The translations under genes and the position numbers were made by a program. Below the pieces are notes generated by a model, which saw only the letters and a program-made list of their open reading frames with translations, was not told the DNA's origin and searched no databases. A DNA stretch of 64,000 nucleotides from Enterococcus alcedinis (GTDB taxonomy: Bacteria > Bacillota > Bacilli > Lactobacillales > Enterococcaceae). Shown piece after piece: positions 52,837-62,587 of the stretch. The stretch lies in assembly GCF_014635985.1 (NCBI RefSeq), contig NZ_BMDT01000003.1:168327-232326 (forward strand), given 5' to 3'. The stretch's first letter is position 1. Every line of letters starts with the position of its first letter.

Positions 52837-54333
52837 TTAAGCCTTAGTATTTTCTAGCCATTTTTTGGTGTAGTAGCCATCACCTAAGTAGTCGGCATTT
52901 TTGCCTTCGATTTTCATCCCTGCTTCTGTTCCTTTTCCAGCAATGATTACAACATCTTGTGCCGTTGCAAGTGAAAGTGCCAGTGTGATGGCTTTTGCTC
53001 GTGACATTTCTCGAAAGACTTCTACCTCAGGGTTGGTAATTGCTGCTTGAATTTCGTCCGCAATCGCTGCCGGACTTTCAAAATCGGGATCATCTTCAGT
53101 TAAGACGACGATGTCATAACTTTCAGAAATGGCCTGTCCCATGTCTTTGCGACGAGAAAGGGCTTTTCCACCAGCACTACCAGTGACTAAGATGACTTTA
53201 CCATCTGGTCGTAAATCTTGAGCAAATGTCCCTAACGCAGAAAGGCTCAAATAATTATGAGCGAAATCAACGAAAGCGTAAGCGCCATTTGGTAACTCGA
53301 AGAAATTCATACGTCCAGGGATGGTGCACTGACTGACGCTATTTTTTAAAGCTTCTTTAGGTGCTTCAACTAAAGCCGTTGCAATTAAAGCAGCAGCAGC
53401 ATTTCCATGGTTGAAATGACCAAACATAGCTAAATGATAATCGCCATTTATTTGTAAAAAATCTTCGGTTGCCTCTAAGTGAAACTCGCGGCGATCGGGT
53501 CCATCGATCACAGGATAGTCCGCATTTGAACTGCCATAAGTGACAGTCGGAATGTCGTGTGTTAAACAAAGAGCTTCTAAGACGTCAAAATGGTCGGATT
53601 GATCGTTCAAGACGACTTGTTGACTATTTAATAGGAGTTGTTGCTTACAAGCAAAATAATCTTCAAAGGTTGGGTGTTCAATTGGACTAATATGATCAGG
53701 GCTAATGTTGATAAAGACACCGACTTCAAAAGTAATGCCAAAGGCGCGCTTGGTTTTGTATGCTTGCGAAGAAACTTCCATCACAAGATGAGTTACACCG
53801 GCTTCAACCGCTTCAGCCATTTGTTTGTATAAAACGAGTGCTTCGGGTGTCGTTAAAACGGATGAACGATACGTTTTGCCATCGGTTGTCGTTTCTTCTG
53901 AAGAAAAGAGGGCCACCTTTGAATCAAAAGCATCTCGCAAAATATGATGAATTAAATAGGCGACACTGGTCTTTCCTTTGGTTCCAGTAATGCCGATTTT
54001 GATTAATTTATCTTGTGGGTTTTGGTAGAAAGCTTGGGCAATAATCGCCATCGTTTCACGAATATCGGTTACAAGAATTTCCTGTTCAGGAAAGCCATAA
54101 GAAATTTCAGAAATGTAAGTTGTTACGCCCGTATTTAAGACATCAACAAGCCATTCTTTTTTGAAGTTGGCTCCTTTACAAAAAAATAAGGTTTGCCCTT
54201 CGATTTCTTGTGAATTATATGAAAGTGTATCAAAAGCTTCGTTTGGATGACTCATAAAATCTTTTTGAGGTGTGACGAGTAAGTTGTGTTGGCTTAATAA
54301 TTGGTGAATTTCTTCGATAGTAATGGTATACAT
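52837..54333 (-). CDS. murE: UDP-N-acetylmuramoyl-tripeptide synthetase (L-lysine type)
   Basis: 498 residues, Mur ligase fold in three domains. ATP loop GITGTKGKTS near 115-124, carbamylated-Lys region EVSSQAYKTKR, and NHGNAAAAL. The residue set that selects the amino acid reads TEDDPDFESP near 416-425 in place of the DNPR of meso-DAP enzymes, so lysine is the likely third residue of the stem peptide. AAAGGAGG precedes ATG 54333. Confidence 0.9.
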   Translation of the reverse strand: MYTITIEEIHQLLSQHNLLVTPQKDFMSHPNEAFDTLSYNSQEIEGQTLFFCKGANFKKEWLVDVLNTGVTTYISEISYGFPEQEILVTDIRETMAIIAQAFYQNPQDKLIKIGITGTKGKTSVAYLIHHILRDAFDSKVALFSSEETTTDGKTYRSSVLTTPEALVLYKQMAEAVEAGVTHLVMEVSSQAYKTKRAFGITFEVGVFINISPDHISPIEHPTFEDYFACKQQLLLNSQQVVLNDQSDHFDVLEALCLTHDIPTVTYGSSNADYPVIDGPDRREFHLEATEDFLQINGDYHLAMFGHFNHGNAAAALIATALVEAPKEALKNSVSQCTIPGRMNFFELPNGAYAFVDFAHNYLSLSALGTFAQDLRPDGKVILVTGSAGGKALSRRKDMGQAISESYDIVVLTEDDPDFESPAAIADEIQAAITNPEVEVFREMSRAKAITLALSLATAQDVVIIAGKGTEAGMKIEGKNADYLGDGYYTKKWLENTKA

Positions 54334-54472
54334 CGCATATTCCTCCTTTAATGGGAAATTTCATTGTTTATTATAGCATAGTCATTTCAAAAAAAAGAAA
54401 TAGATTGCTACTGATGAGATTAAGCATTAAAATAGGAGATATGTAAAAAAAAGAAAGTTGGGAACGACGGAA

Positions 54473-56119
54473 ATGGCGAATCGAGTGAATTTAGAAGAAC
54501 CGGCATTAACCAATGAAGAAAAAATGGCCCGAGGTTCAGCGTGGCTGACAATTGGAAACATTGGTTCACGGTTAATCGGTATCATCTATATTATCCCATG
54601 GTATTACTGGCTAGGTGCAAATGCGGAAGCCTCCAATACTTTATTTAATATGGGATACAATATTTATGCCTTGTTTATTATGATTTCTACCGCAGGGATT
54701 CCGGCAGCTATTGCAAAGCAAATTGCTTTCCATAATTCCAGGGGAGAATATCGAACGAGTCGCAAACTCTTCCATACAGCCGCAAAAGTCATGCTGGGCT
54801 TTGGAGTAGTCAGCGCGATCATTATGTATATGGCCTCACCGCTACTATCAAACGGTGCAGGGGGCGGCAGTGATTTAGTGCCGGCGATGCGTTCGTTAAG
54901 TGTAGCAATTTTAGTGATTCCATTTATGAGTGTTTTACGAGGTTATTTTCAGGGAACACAAAATGTGGCACCTTATGCAATTTCACAATTAGTAGAGCAA
55001 TTCTTTCGTGTCATTTACATGTTATCGGCAACCTTTATTATTATGCGTTTAGGTAGTGGCGATCATGTGGCAGCAGTGACACAATCAACTTTTGCAGCAT
55101 TTATTGGTGCATTAGCGGGTGTCGGAATCTTATTGTATTATTTTAAAAAAGAAAAAATTAAAATGGATATTTTGGCAGAAGAAAGCCAAGAAACAGTCCA
55201 AATCAACAGTGCAGCATTACTGACGAGTGTTGTCCGTGAGGCGATACCATTTATTATTATCGGCGCTGCAATTACTATATTTAAGCTTGTTGATCAATAT
55301 ACCTTTATTCGTATGATGAGTGGTTTTACGGAGTACACGAATAATCAGTTAATGAGTTTAATGGCACTATTTGGTGGGAACCCGGATAAATTAACGATGG
55401 TGGTTATTGGTCTAGCGACAGCGATGGCAACAGTCGGCTTGCCGCTTATCACCGAAGCTTACGCACAAAAAAACAAAAAAGATTTGAGTCAATTAGTAAC
55501 GAGTAACTTACAGTTGTACTCATTCATTATGTTCCCTGCAACTTTTGGGATGGTGATGTTAGCTTATCCATTAAACACCTTATTTTATACACCAAATGTT
55601 TTGGGCAGTCGTTTATTGATCGTCGCTTGTTTGTCTGGTTTAGTCCTAGGACTGTACATGATTACGGCAAGTATGCTCCAAGGAATTTATGAAAATTCGG
55701 CAGCACTTGTCTTCTTTGGAATTGGCTTATTAGTAAAAGTTGTTTTACAAGCGCCAAGTATCTTCTTACTAGAAGCATACGGTCCACTGATTTCGACAAC
55801 AATTGGTTTTGCGGTAGCGTCGTACTTTAACCTACGTAAGCTTCATCAAAAAACCGGATTTAATATTAGCTTGGTTGTCCGTCGAACACTTTTAATTATT
55901 ATTTTGACGGTCGTTATGCTCCTAGCAACTTGGTTGACTCGACTTGGTTTAGGTACCTTCCTAAGTGTAGAAAGAAAATTCAGTGCTTTCCTCTTAATTA
56001 TGGGCGTCGCTGCAGTTGGTGGCTTTGTCTATGTGTATTTAGGATTGAAAATACGTTTAGCAGATAAACTATTAGGACCAAATGTTATTCGTTTGCGTCG
56101 TAAATTACGAATTAAATAA
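54473..56119 (+). CDS. MurJ/SpoVB-type polysaccharide flippase
   Basis: 548 residues, about fourteen TM helices, MviN/oligosaccharidyl-lipid flippase superfamily (ARGSAWLTIGNIGSRLIGIIYIIP start; GIPAAIAKQIA; VLRGYFQGTQN). In Firmicutes this branch (YtgP/SpoVB) flips lipid II or other wall precursors. ATG 54473 is nine bases after GGGA; TTG 54458 is an alternative. Divergent from murE, so the pair serves peptidoglycan synthesis. Confidence 0.88.
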   Translation: MANRVNLEEPALTNEEKMARGSAWLTIGNIGSRLIGIIYIIPWYYWLGANAEASNTLFNMGYNIYALFIMISTAGIPAAIAKQIAFHNSRGEYRTSRKLFHTAAKVMLGFGVVSAIIMYMASPLLSNGAGGGSDLVPAMRSLSVAILVIPFMSVLRGYFQGTQNVAPYAISQLVEQFFRVIYMLSATFIIMRLGSGDHVAAVTQSTFAAFIGALAGVGILLYYFKKEKIKMDILAEESQETVQINSAALLTSVVREAIPFIIIGAAITIFKLVDQYTFIRMMSGFTEYTNNQLMSLMALFGGNPDKLTMVVIGLATAMATVGLPLITEAYAQKNKKDLSQLVTSNLQLYSFIMFPATFGMVMLAYPLNTLFYTPNVLGSRLLIVACLSGLVLGLYMITASMLQGIYENSAALVFFGIGLLVKVVLQAPSIFLLEAYGPLISTTIGFAVASYFNLRKLHQKTGFNISLVVRRTLLIIILTVVMLLATWLTRLGLGTFLSVERKFSAFLLIMGVAAVGGFVYVYLGLKIRLADKLLGPNVIRLRRKLRIK

Positions 56120-56123
56120 AACA

Positions 56124-56170
56124 AAGAAGAAAGAGTTGGCTGATTCAAAGTCAGCTCTTTTATCTTTTTG
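56124..56170 (+). terminator. hairpin after the flippase gene
   Basis: AAAGAG...GCTGA pairs with TCAGC-TCTTT with a three-base bulge, followed by TTATCTTTTT. Confidence 0.6.
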
Positions 56171-56187
56171 AACAGAAGGAGAAAATC

Positions 56188-56904
56188 ATGCGTTTAGATA
56201 AATTTTTAGCCGATATGAATTTCGGTACAAGAAGAGAAGTCAAAGGGTATATCAAAAAAGGACTGGTGACTGTGAATGATCAGATCATTAAGTCTGATAA
56301 ATTTCACGTTAATGAGTACGAAGATAGGGTTTTATTTGATGGCGAACCGGTCCACTATCAAAAAAACTTCTACTATTTACTTCATAAACCAGGTGGAGTG
56401 ATTTCAGCGACGGTCGATAACTATGATGAAACCGTGCTTGATTTATTTGAGGATCAAGATTTTCGTGATGATTTATTCCCTGTAGGTCGCTTAGATAAAG
56501 ATACAGAAGGGTTATTGTTAATTATGAATGATGGGCAATTAGCGCATCGTTTGTTATCACCTAAAAAACACGTCGACAAAGAATACTATGCGCAAGTCGC
56601 AGGTATCGTGACGGCAGAAGATCAAGCAGCCTTCAAAGCAGGACTAACGATTGATGGCGATGAAGTTTGTCTACCAGCACAATTAATAATTGATGCGGTT
56701 GATGAGGAAAACCAAACATCGGAGATTCGTTTAATTTTACATGAAGGAAAATTCCATCAGGTCAAGCGAATGGTTCAAGCCGTTGGAAAAGAAGTCACCT
56801 ACTTAAAACGCCTACGAATGGGACCAATTGTACTTGGTGAACAATTGGCTTTAGGTGAGTATCGTCCACTAACACCAGAAGAACTTGCATTACTTCAAAA
56901 TTAA
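56188..56904 (+). CDS. rsuA: 16S rRNA pseudouridine synthase (RsuA family)
   Basis: 238 residues. N-terminal S4 RNA-binding domain (MRLDKFLADMNFGTRREVKG) and catalytic GRLDKDTEGLLLIMNDG with the nucleophile Asp near residue 104; C-terminal KFHQVKRM is typical. Converts a 16S rRNA uridine to pseudouridine. AGAAGGAG precedes ATG 56188. A short terminator separates it from the flippase gene. Confidence 0.9.
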   Translation: MRLDKFLADMNFGTRREVKGYIKKGLVTVNDQIIKSDKFHVNEYEDRVLFDGEPVHYQKNFYYLLHKPGGVISATVDNYDETVLDLFEDQDFRDDLFPVGRLDKDTEGLLLIMNDGQLAHRLLSPKKHVDKEYYAQVAGIVTAEDQAAFKAGLTIDGDEVCLPAQLIIDAVDEENQTSEIRLILHEGKFHQVKRMVQAVGKEVTYLKRLRMGPIVLGEQLALGEYRPLTPEELALLQN

Positions 56905-56939
56905 ATCACAGCATTTTTGTAATCGCCTTGTTACATAAG

Positions 56940-56970
56940 CCTTCATTTTCATGAAAATGAAGGTTTTTTG
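56940..56970 (+). terminator. intrinsic terminator after rsuA
   Basis: Perfect 24-bp palindrome CCTTCATTTTCATG and its complement, then six T. Confidence 0.88.
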
Positions 56971-57076
56971 TCATACAAGACTTTGGAATGATACGAACTT
57001 GTAGCTGTTTTGTTACCCCCACGCTAGTGAAATCATGTTACAGTAGCGAAGGATTAAATAAAGGAGCGTTTTAGTT

Positions 57077-58099
57077 TTGAAGAAAAAATCAATTTTAGTA
57101 CTTGCAAGTTTAAGTTTACTCTTTTTCTTGCCACAAGCAGCACAAGCCGATGAGATGTCACAAAAGATTCAAGAACAAACACAAGTAGTGAAGCAACTTG
57201 AAAAAGAAGTAGCGACAATCACTGATAAACAAACAGCCGTTAAAGAAGAAATCAAGGCGTTTGATACACGAGCAGTCACCCTAGAAAATGAATTAACGAC
57301 TTTACATAACGAAAAAGAGGCAATTGAAAATGAGATTAAACTACAAGAAATCCGTTTAGTCACATTAGAAGAAATGGCATCTTTACAAACCATTTCTCAA
57401 GTTACAACCGTTAAAAATAATAGTGTCGAGAATCAAAAAGAACGAATTGACGCTTTAAGAAAAGAAGTTACTGAAGTAGAAGCAAAAATCGCAGCGACAA
57501 ACAAAACAATCGCAGCAGAAGAAACAAACAAAGAACAAAAAGTAGCTGAACAAAAAGAGTTAGAAAAAGCAGCGAAAGCCGTTCAAACAAAAATGGCGAA
57601 CGAAGAAGCGGCGATTGAACGTTTAGAAGCTGAAGCAGCAGCCGCAAAAAAAGCAGCAGCTGAAGCGGAAGCAGCTAAGAAAGCCGCTGCTGAACGTTTA
57701 GAGCGTGCGGGCTTCATCTCACCATTGGCTCGTTCATATTCAATTAGTAGTGGATTTGGTCAACGCGTGGATCCTACTGGTTATTCTGGTACAGGACACG
57801 ATGGAATTGATATTCCAGGAAGCGCCGGTGAAGCAATTTTAGCTGCCCGTTATGGAACAGTCGTTGAAGCAGGTTATCATAGCAGTGCAGGTAACTATGC
57901 GATTGTCAAACACGATAATGGCTACTATACTTATTACATGCACATGACTGAAAACTTTGTCAGTGTCGGTCAAACATTAGAAACAAGCCAACAAATTGGT
58001 ACAATGGGCACAACAGGAAACTCAACTGGCGTTCATTTACACTTTGGGATTGCGACAGGTGTTTGGAGCGGATTTGTGAATCCAACAAATTTTATTTAA
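57077..58099 (+). CDS. secreted M23 metallopeptidase with coiled coil
   Basis: 340 residues. Signal peptide (KKKSILVLASLSLLFFLPQAAQA, cleavage before DE at about 24), coiled coil to about 210 (Glu/Lys/Ala heptads), then an M23 peptidase domain: GHDGIDI (zinc His and Asp), NYAIVKHDNG, and HLHF near the end (zinc His). Peptidoglycan hydrolase plan as in PcsB/EnvC relatives but with an intact metal site. Start TTG 57077 behind AAGGAG. Confidence 0.88.
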   Translation: MKKKSILVLASLSLLFFLPQAAQADEMSQKIQEQTQVVKQLEKEVATITDKQTAVKEEIKAFDTRAVTLENELTTLHNEKEAIENEIKLQEIRLVTLEEMASLQTISQVTTVKNNSVENQKERIDALRKEVTEVEAKIAATNKTIAAEETNKEQKVAEQKELEKAAKAVQTKMANEEAAIERLEAEAAAAKKAAAEAEAAKKAAAERLERAGFISPLARSYSISSGFGQRVDPTGYSGTGHDGIDIPGSAGEAILAARYGTVVEAGYHSSAGNYAIVKHDNGYYTYYMHMTENFVSVGQTLETSQQIGTMGTTGNSTGVHLHFGIATGVWSGFVNPTNFI

Positions 58100-58118
58100 A
58101 TTAATGAAGAATAATCTG

Positions 58119-58150
58119 GCCAAATAGCACACTTGCTGTTTGGCTTTTTT
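58119..58150 (+). terminator. intrinsic terminator after the M23 gene
   Basis: GCCAAATAGC pairs with GCTGTTTGGC (one G-U), then six T. Confidence 0.88.
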
Positions 58151-58171
58151 ATTTACTTAATAAGATAAAGT

Positions 58172-58199
58172 GTAAAAAAGCAAGCCGAATTGAGCTTGC
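58172..58199 (-). terminator. terminator of the RluD-family gene
   Basis: GCAAGC/GCTTGC stem with a T6 run on the minus strand, ~80 bp after the stop codon. Confidence 0.6.
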
Positions 58200-58276
58200 T
58201 AAAAGGATGATGAGTGAGTGGCCTATAATAACCGGCACATTTATTTTTTTGATTTTATTCGCATTTAATATTCATG

Positions 58277-59134
58277 TCAATTAATTTCAAAATTGCTCTG
58301 TTTTTTCGCTTGTACGATCATTATTTCTTTTGTAAATGGGTGGGTGAGGTGCATTTCGGATGCGTGGAGCATTAGGCGTTTGGCTTTTTTATTTTGATAT
58401 AAAGGATCGCCAACAATTGGGTGGCCCAAATAGGCTAAGTGGACGCGGATTTGGTGTGTGCGTCCGGTTTCTAAGACGCAAGAAACCGCTGTGGTTCGTT
58501 CGTTGATATGTTCGATCGTCACGTGAGTAATCGCGATTTGACCGTTTTTTGGGTCAACGACACGTTTACGTCTATCGTGGCGGTCGCGTCCAATTTTTTG
58601 ACGAATCGTTTGATTTTTGGTTAAACGTCCATGAACAATGGCGTCGTATTTGCGATAGATTTGTTTGGTTTCTAAGAGTCGTCCTAAAATAGGTAAGACA
58701 AAAGGGTTTTTAGCAAATAACAAGGCGCCGCTTGTTTCTTTATCGAGCCGATGAACGACGTAAGGACGCCCGTTTAAATAAGCCGCTAGATGGTTAAACA
58801 TTGTATCTGTTTCATCCGGTTGATTTGGATGGGTTTTAATACCATATGGTTTATTGACGACAATTAGATGCTCATCTTCGTACAACACGTCAACAAGTGT
58901 GGCATCGCCAAAATGAATGTCTTGATAGGTATAATCGCTTTCCTCTAAATGCAAAGTAATTTGATCGCCGGCTTGGACTTCTTGATGGAACATCGCCACA
59001 TTGCCGTTGAGTTGGACGTCTTTACGCGTACGTAAAAAATGACGGACTTTTCGTGGGACGAGCCATTCTTTTTCGAGTAAATCGCGAATTGTCATTGGTT
59101 GTTGGGTTTTGGGTAAGGTAATGGTAAAGTCCAT
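58277..59134 (-). CDS. RluA/RluD-family pseudouridine synthase
   Basis: 285 residues. Short S4-like start (VRHFLRTRKDVQLNGNVAMF), then the catalytic VHRLDKETSGALLFAK with the nucleophile Asp near residue 131 and the C-terminal GRTHQIRVHLAYLGHPIVGD. Modifies a uridine in 23S rRNA or tRNA; exact site not decided. Divergent from the class A PBP gene. Confidence 0.88.
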   Translation of the reverse strand: MDFTITLPKTQQPMTIRDLLEKEWLVPRKVRHFLRTRKDVQLNGNVAMFHQEVQAGDQITLHLEESDYTYQDIHFGDATLVDVLYEDEHLIVVNKPYGIKTHPNQPDETDTMFNHLAAYLNGRPYVVHRLDKETSGALLFAKNPFVLPILGRLLETKQIYRKYDAIVHGRLTKNQTIRQKIGRDRHDRRKRVVDPKNGQIAITHVTIEHINERTTAVSCVLETGRTHQIRVHLAYLGHPIVGDPLYQNKKAKRLMLHASEMHLTHPFTKEIMIVQAKKQSNFEIN

Positions 59135-59330
59135 TGTTTTGTCACACCTTTCATTGATTCTACTTAATTATAGCAGACGGTTTAGAGGATTTAGAAGAAA
59201 CTTAAGAAAAAAATCAACGCTTTCTAATAATTGGGTGCTAAAATAGGGAGAGTTTTCAGCAAAGTCCAACTTGAGACCTAGGTTGTGAACAAAAAAATTT
59301 GTTATACTCATAGAGATAAGGAGGAGTTTC

Positions 59331-61496
59331 ATGGACTTTAAAGCATTACTACAAAAGATAAAAGTGCACATGATTCGCTTTTGGCATTGGATAAAACCTT
59401 ACTTAGCCGAATTTCGTCAAGGACTTGGACGCTTTTGGAAAAAATACCATTTAAATAAAATTATCTTACTACTAATGTTAACAGCTATTTTAATTACGAG
59501 TATTTATTTATTCTATGTGGCAAAGGCAACGAATGTGGAAGATTTGTCTTCAGGTTTGAAAGATTCAACGGTCATATATGATGGGGTCGATGAAGAGGCG
59601 GGCCGTTTTCGCTCAGAAAAAGGCAATTATGTCGATTTTGAAGAGATTTCCCCAGCAGTCGTTGACGCGGTGATTTCAACAGAGGACCGCCGTTTTTACG
59701 AGCATCATGGGTTTGATTTAAAAGGAATTGCCCGAGCGGCGGTTCGCATGGTAGTTAACCGCGGGAGCACGAGTGGCGGAGGGGGAAGTACGATCACCCA
59801 ACAATTGGCGAAAAATGCGTACTTAACCTTAGATCAGACGTTCACACGAAAAGCCAAAGAATTGTTTTTAGCCATCGAGATTGAAAAGAAATACAGTAAA
59901 GAAGAAATCATGGCGATGTACTTGAATACTTCTTATTACGGGAACGGTGTTTGGGGCGTTCAAGATGCTTCGATGAAGTACTTTGGTGTCTCTGCTAGTC
60001 AATTAACGACTGAACAAGCAGCAACCTTAGTGGGTCTCTTAAAAGGCCCATCGATTTATAATCCAATTGATAGTTTAGAGCAAGCGACGAATCGTCGAAA
60101 TACCGTCTTACAATTGATGGCTGACAACGGGAAAATTACACAAGAAGCTGCACAAGCAGGGCAACAAATTGCCATTGCCGATCAATTATATGATGCGTAT
60201 GATTCTTCGCAAACGAATTACCAATATCCTTATTATTTTGACGCGGTTATTGATGAAGCGGTCAATAAATATGGTTTAGACGCAGATGATGTCATGAAAC
60301 GTGGCTATAAAATTTACACGTCACTTGACCAAAATTACCAACGTAACATGCAAGAAGTTTATAAAAGAGATGATTATTTCCCACCAGATTCGACAACGGG
60401 AGACATCGTACAGTCAGGTTCGGTCGCACTGGATCCGAATACTGGTGAAATTCAAGGATTAGTTGGTCGTCGTGGCGAATATACCTTCCGGGGTTTTAAC
60501 TTTGCGATTGCGACAAAACGTTCACCAGGTTCTACGATTAAACCGTTGAGTGTCTATGTACCGGCACTTGAAGCAGGTTATCGTCCGGATTCGATTTTAA
60601 AAGATGAACCATTGTCTTATTACGATGCTAAAAACTTTGATGGAACCTATCAAGGAGAGGCAACGATGTATCATGCGGTCGCTCAAAGTTTGAATTTACC
60701 AGCTGTTTGGTTGCTACATGAGATGGGAATCAACAAAGGTTACAATAAAGCTAAAGAGTTTGGTTTACCATTAGCTGCTTCTGATAAATATTACGGCTTA
60801 GCTTTAGGGGGATTAGAAACAGGAACGTCTCCAGCTGTGATGGCAAGTGCTTATGGTGTCTTTGCCAATGGTGGTACGCTGTATGAGCCGCACTTAATTC
60901 GAAAAATTATCGATTCAACGGGTGCCGTAATCGTAGATAATACGAAACCAAAAGGCAAACGAATTATTTCAAAAGAAACAAGCGATGAAATGACTAGTAT
61001 GTTACTCGGTACGTTTTCAAATGGAACAGCTGCTAACGCGAATCCATATGGTTATACCATGGCTGGAAAAACAGGTTCAACTGAAAATGTCCATGATATC
61101 AGTAAATCGTCGGATCAATGGTTGATTGGTTATACGCCCGATGTTGTAATTTCTAGTTGGATTGGCTTTGAAACAAATAGTGCTGAGAATGCGATTGCGG
61201 GAACAAATGGTGCCAATATGAGCCTGATGTTTAAAGCGCAAGCAGAAGGCATCTTACCTTATACACAACAGACACCATTTACCGTGGCTGATGCTTATCT
61301 AACAGATGGCAAAGTTATGGCAGTTGAAGATGTACCGATAACAGAAGAAACGACTCCTCCTGCGTGGCAACAAGAACTTGATAAGTTCACTGATAAAGCC
61401 AAAAAAGAAGTCAAAGATGTCGGCGGAAAAGTTTTTGAGAAAACGAAAGATATCTTACGTGGATTACGTGATCGATTGCCTGAAATCGGTCGCTAA
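59331..61496 (+). CDS. class A penicillin-binding protein (PBP1A family)
   Basis: 721 residues. Cytoplasmic head, one TM (about 42-62), GT51 glycosyltransferase (ISTEDRRFYEHHG with catalytic Glu near 121; GGSTITQQLAKN), and transpeptidase with SPGSTIKP (SxxK Ser near 402), SLN and KTGS near 583. A Lys/Glu-rich tail follows (EVKDVGGKVFEKTKD). It polymerises and cross-links peptidoglycan. AAGGAGG precedes ATG 59331. The YlbF-like gene follows 54 bp downstream. Confidence 0.95.
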   Translation: MDFKALLQKIKVHMIRFWHWIKPYLAEFRQGLGRFWKKYHLNKIILLLMLTAILITSIYLFYVAKATNVEDLSSGLKDSTVIYDGVDEEAGRFRSEKGNYVDFEEISPAVVDAVISTEDRRFYEHHGFDLKGIARAAVRMVVNRGSTSGGGGSTITQQLAKNAYLTLDQTFTRKAKELFLAIEIEKKYSKEEIMAMYLNTSYYGNGVWGVQDASMKYFGVSASQLTTEQAATLVGLLKGPSIYNPIDSLEQATNRRNTVLQLMADNGKITQEAAQAGQQIAIADQLYDAYDSSQTNYQYPYYFDAVIDEAVNKYGLDADDVMKRGYKIYTSLDQNYQRNMQEVYKRDDYFPPDSTTGDIVQSGSVALDPNTGEIQGLVGRRGEYTFRGFNFAIATKRSPGSTIKPLSVYVPALEAGYRPDSILKDEPLSYYDAKNFDGTYQGEATMYHAVAQSLNLPAVWLLHEMGINKGYNKAKEFGLPLAASDKYYGLALGGLETGTSPAVMASAYGVFANGGTLYEPHLIRKIIDSTGAVIVDNTKPKGKRIISKETSDEMTSMLLGTFSNGTAANANPYGYTMAGKTGSTENVHDISKSSDQWLIGYTPDVVISSWIGFETNSAENAIAGTNGANMSLMFKAQAEGILPYTQQTPFTVADAYLTDGKVMAVEDVPITEETTPPAWQQELDKFTDKAKKEVKDVGGKVFEKTKDILRGLRDRLPEIGR

Positions 61497-61550
61497 GTCA
61501 GAATAATCATGATACAATAACAAAGTAATAACTATTTAGGAGGATGAATT

Positions 61551-61898
61551 ATGTCAGCAAACTTATACGATACAGCCAACAAATTAGAACGTGAAATCCG
61601 CGAAGATGCCGCATTTAAAGCGTTAAGCGACTCATTCAATCGTTTAAAACAAAACGAAGAAGCATTTGGTTTCTTTAAAGAATTCCAAATGTTCCAACAA
61701 GAAATGCAACAAAAAATGATGTCAGGTGAAGAACTATCAGATGCCGATGCTGCTAAAGCGCAACAATTAGCTGAAAAAGTTCAAGAAGAAGGCCTAATCA
61801 ATGATTTAATGCAACACGAGCAAGCATTCAGTGTTGTCGTAAATGATTTAAACCGTATCATCATGAACCCATTAAGAGAATTATATAACGCAGAATAA
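61551..61898 (+). CDS. YlbF/YmcA family protein
   Basis: 115 residues, helical, Gln/Glu/Met-rich ([17 protein letters not shown]), the plan of the YlbF/YmcA family, which in B. subtilis forms a complex with YaaT that affects RNase Y and competence/biofilm. AGGAGG precedes ATG. Often found next to a class A PBP in Lactobacillales. A weak hairpin ends it (61911-61938). Confidence 0.8.
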   Translation: MSANLYDTANKLEREIREDAAFKALSDSFNRLKQNEEAFGFFKEFQMFQQEMQQKMMSGEELSDADAAKAQQLAEKVQEEGLINDLMQHEQAFSVVVNDLNRIIMNPLRELYNAE

Positions 61899-61938
61899 TC
61901 TGTTTGAGAAGCGATGCCTAAGGGTGTCGTTTTTTTGT

Positions 61939-62536
61939 TTACTCAGAATGAGAATATGAAAAACATCGTTGTATTTTTTAAAATCTCTGTTACTTTTATT
62001 TATTTCAATGTATTTACTTAAAAATGAAATTGTTATATGTTATAATTATTTTTATAAATTCTTTTAACTTATAAAAAATGTTGATTCATCATCTATTCAA
62101 TCAATGTAATCGACAATACATTGCTGTGAGTTTGTAAAAAATAATTTGTTTAATCTTTTTGTTTTTGGTTGTCCTCACTATTTATGAAACTCACAAATTT
62201 CGGAGTATGCAAATTCAAGTTGGAAATATTTTATTTTGCATTAAAATTATTACATAGTCCTGTGAAGGTTAGAATTAATTTTCTTTTATTAATCTCCCTT
62301 GATATCAGTTTCTGTTGTTAATAGTATCCGATTGATTTTTTTAATCTGTTTATGTGATATATCTGATACTATCTTAAATTTAATTGGAGTTATGAATGGA
62401 GATGAACCTCTAAATTTCTTTCATCTAATTGGTCAGTTTAATCGTATTAGAGATTGGATTTTTATGTGCATCCAAGTTTATAGTATTAGTCAAAAATGTT
62501 ATTACAGGATATCTGTCATTCATTTCTTGAGGTGAT
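61939..62536. other. AT-rich intergenic region, no supported gene
   Basis: Base composition falls sharply (long A and T runs). A 78-codon frame (62299-62535) has no ribosome site. TATAAT occurs at 62041-62046. The region may be the left edge of an acquired segment. Confidence 0.4.
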
Positions 62537-62587
62537 ATGAACTATTTAGAGATAAAGCGACTATTTTTATTGGAGGGATACAATTGA
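62537..62587 (+). CDS. 16-codon upstream ORF coupled to the regulator
   Basis: ATG 62537 follows GAGGTGAT. It encodes MNYLEIKRLFLLEGYN and its TGA (62585-62587) overlaps the TTG start of the next gene (ATTGA). The overlap predicts translational coupling. Whether the peptide itself has a role is open. Confidence 0.45.
   Translation: MNYLEIKRLFLLEGYN

Noticed and set aside
62299-62535. 78-codon frame in the AT-rich gap
   Set aside because: No ribosome site; composition expected by chance in AT-rich DNA.
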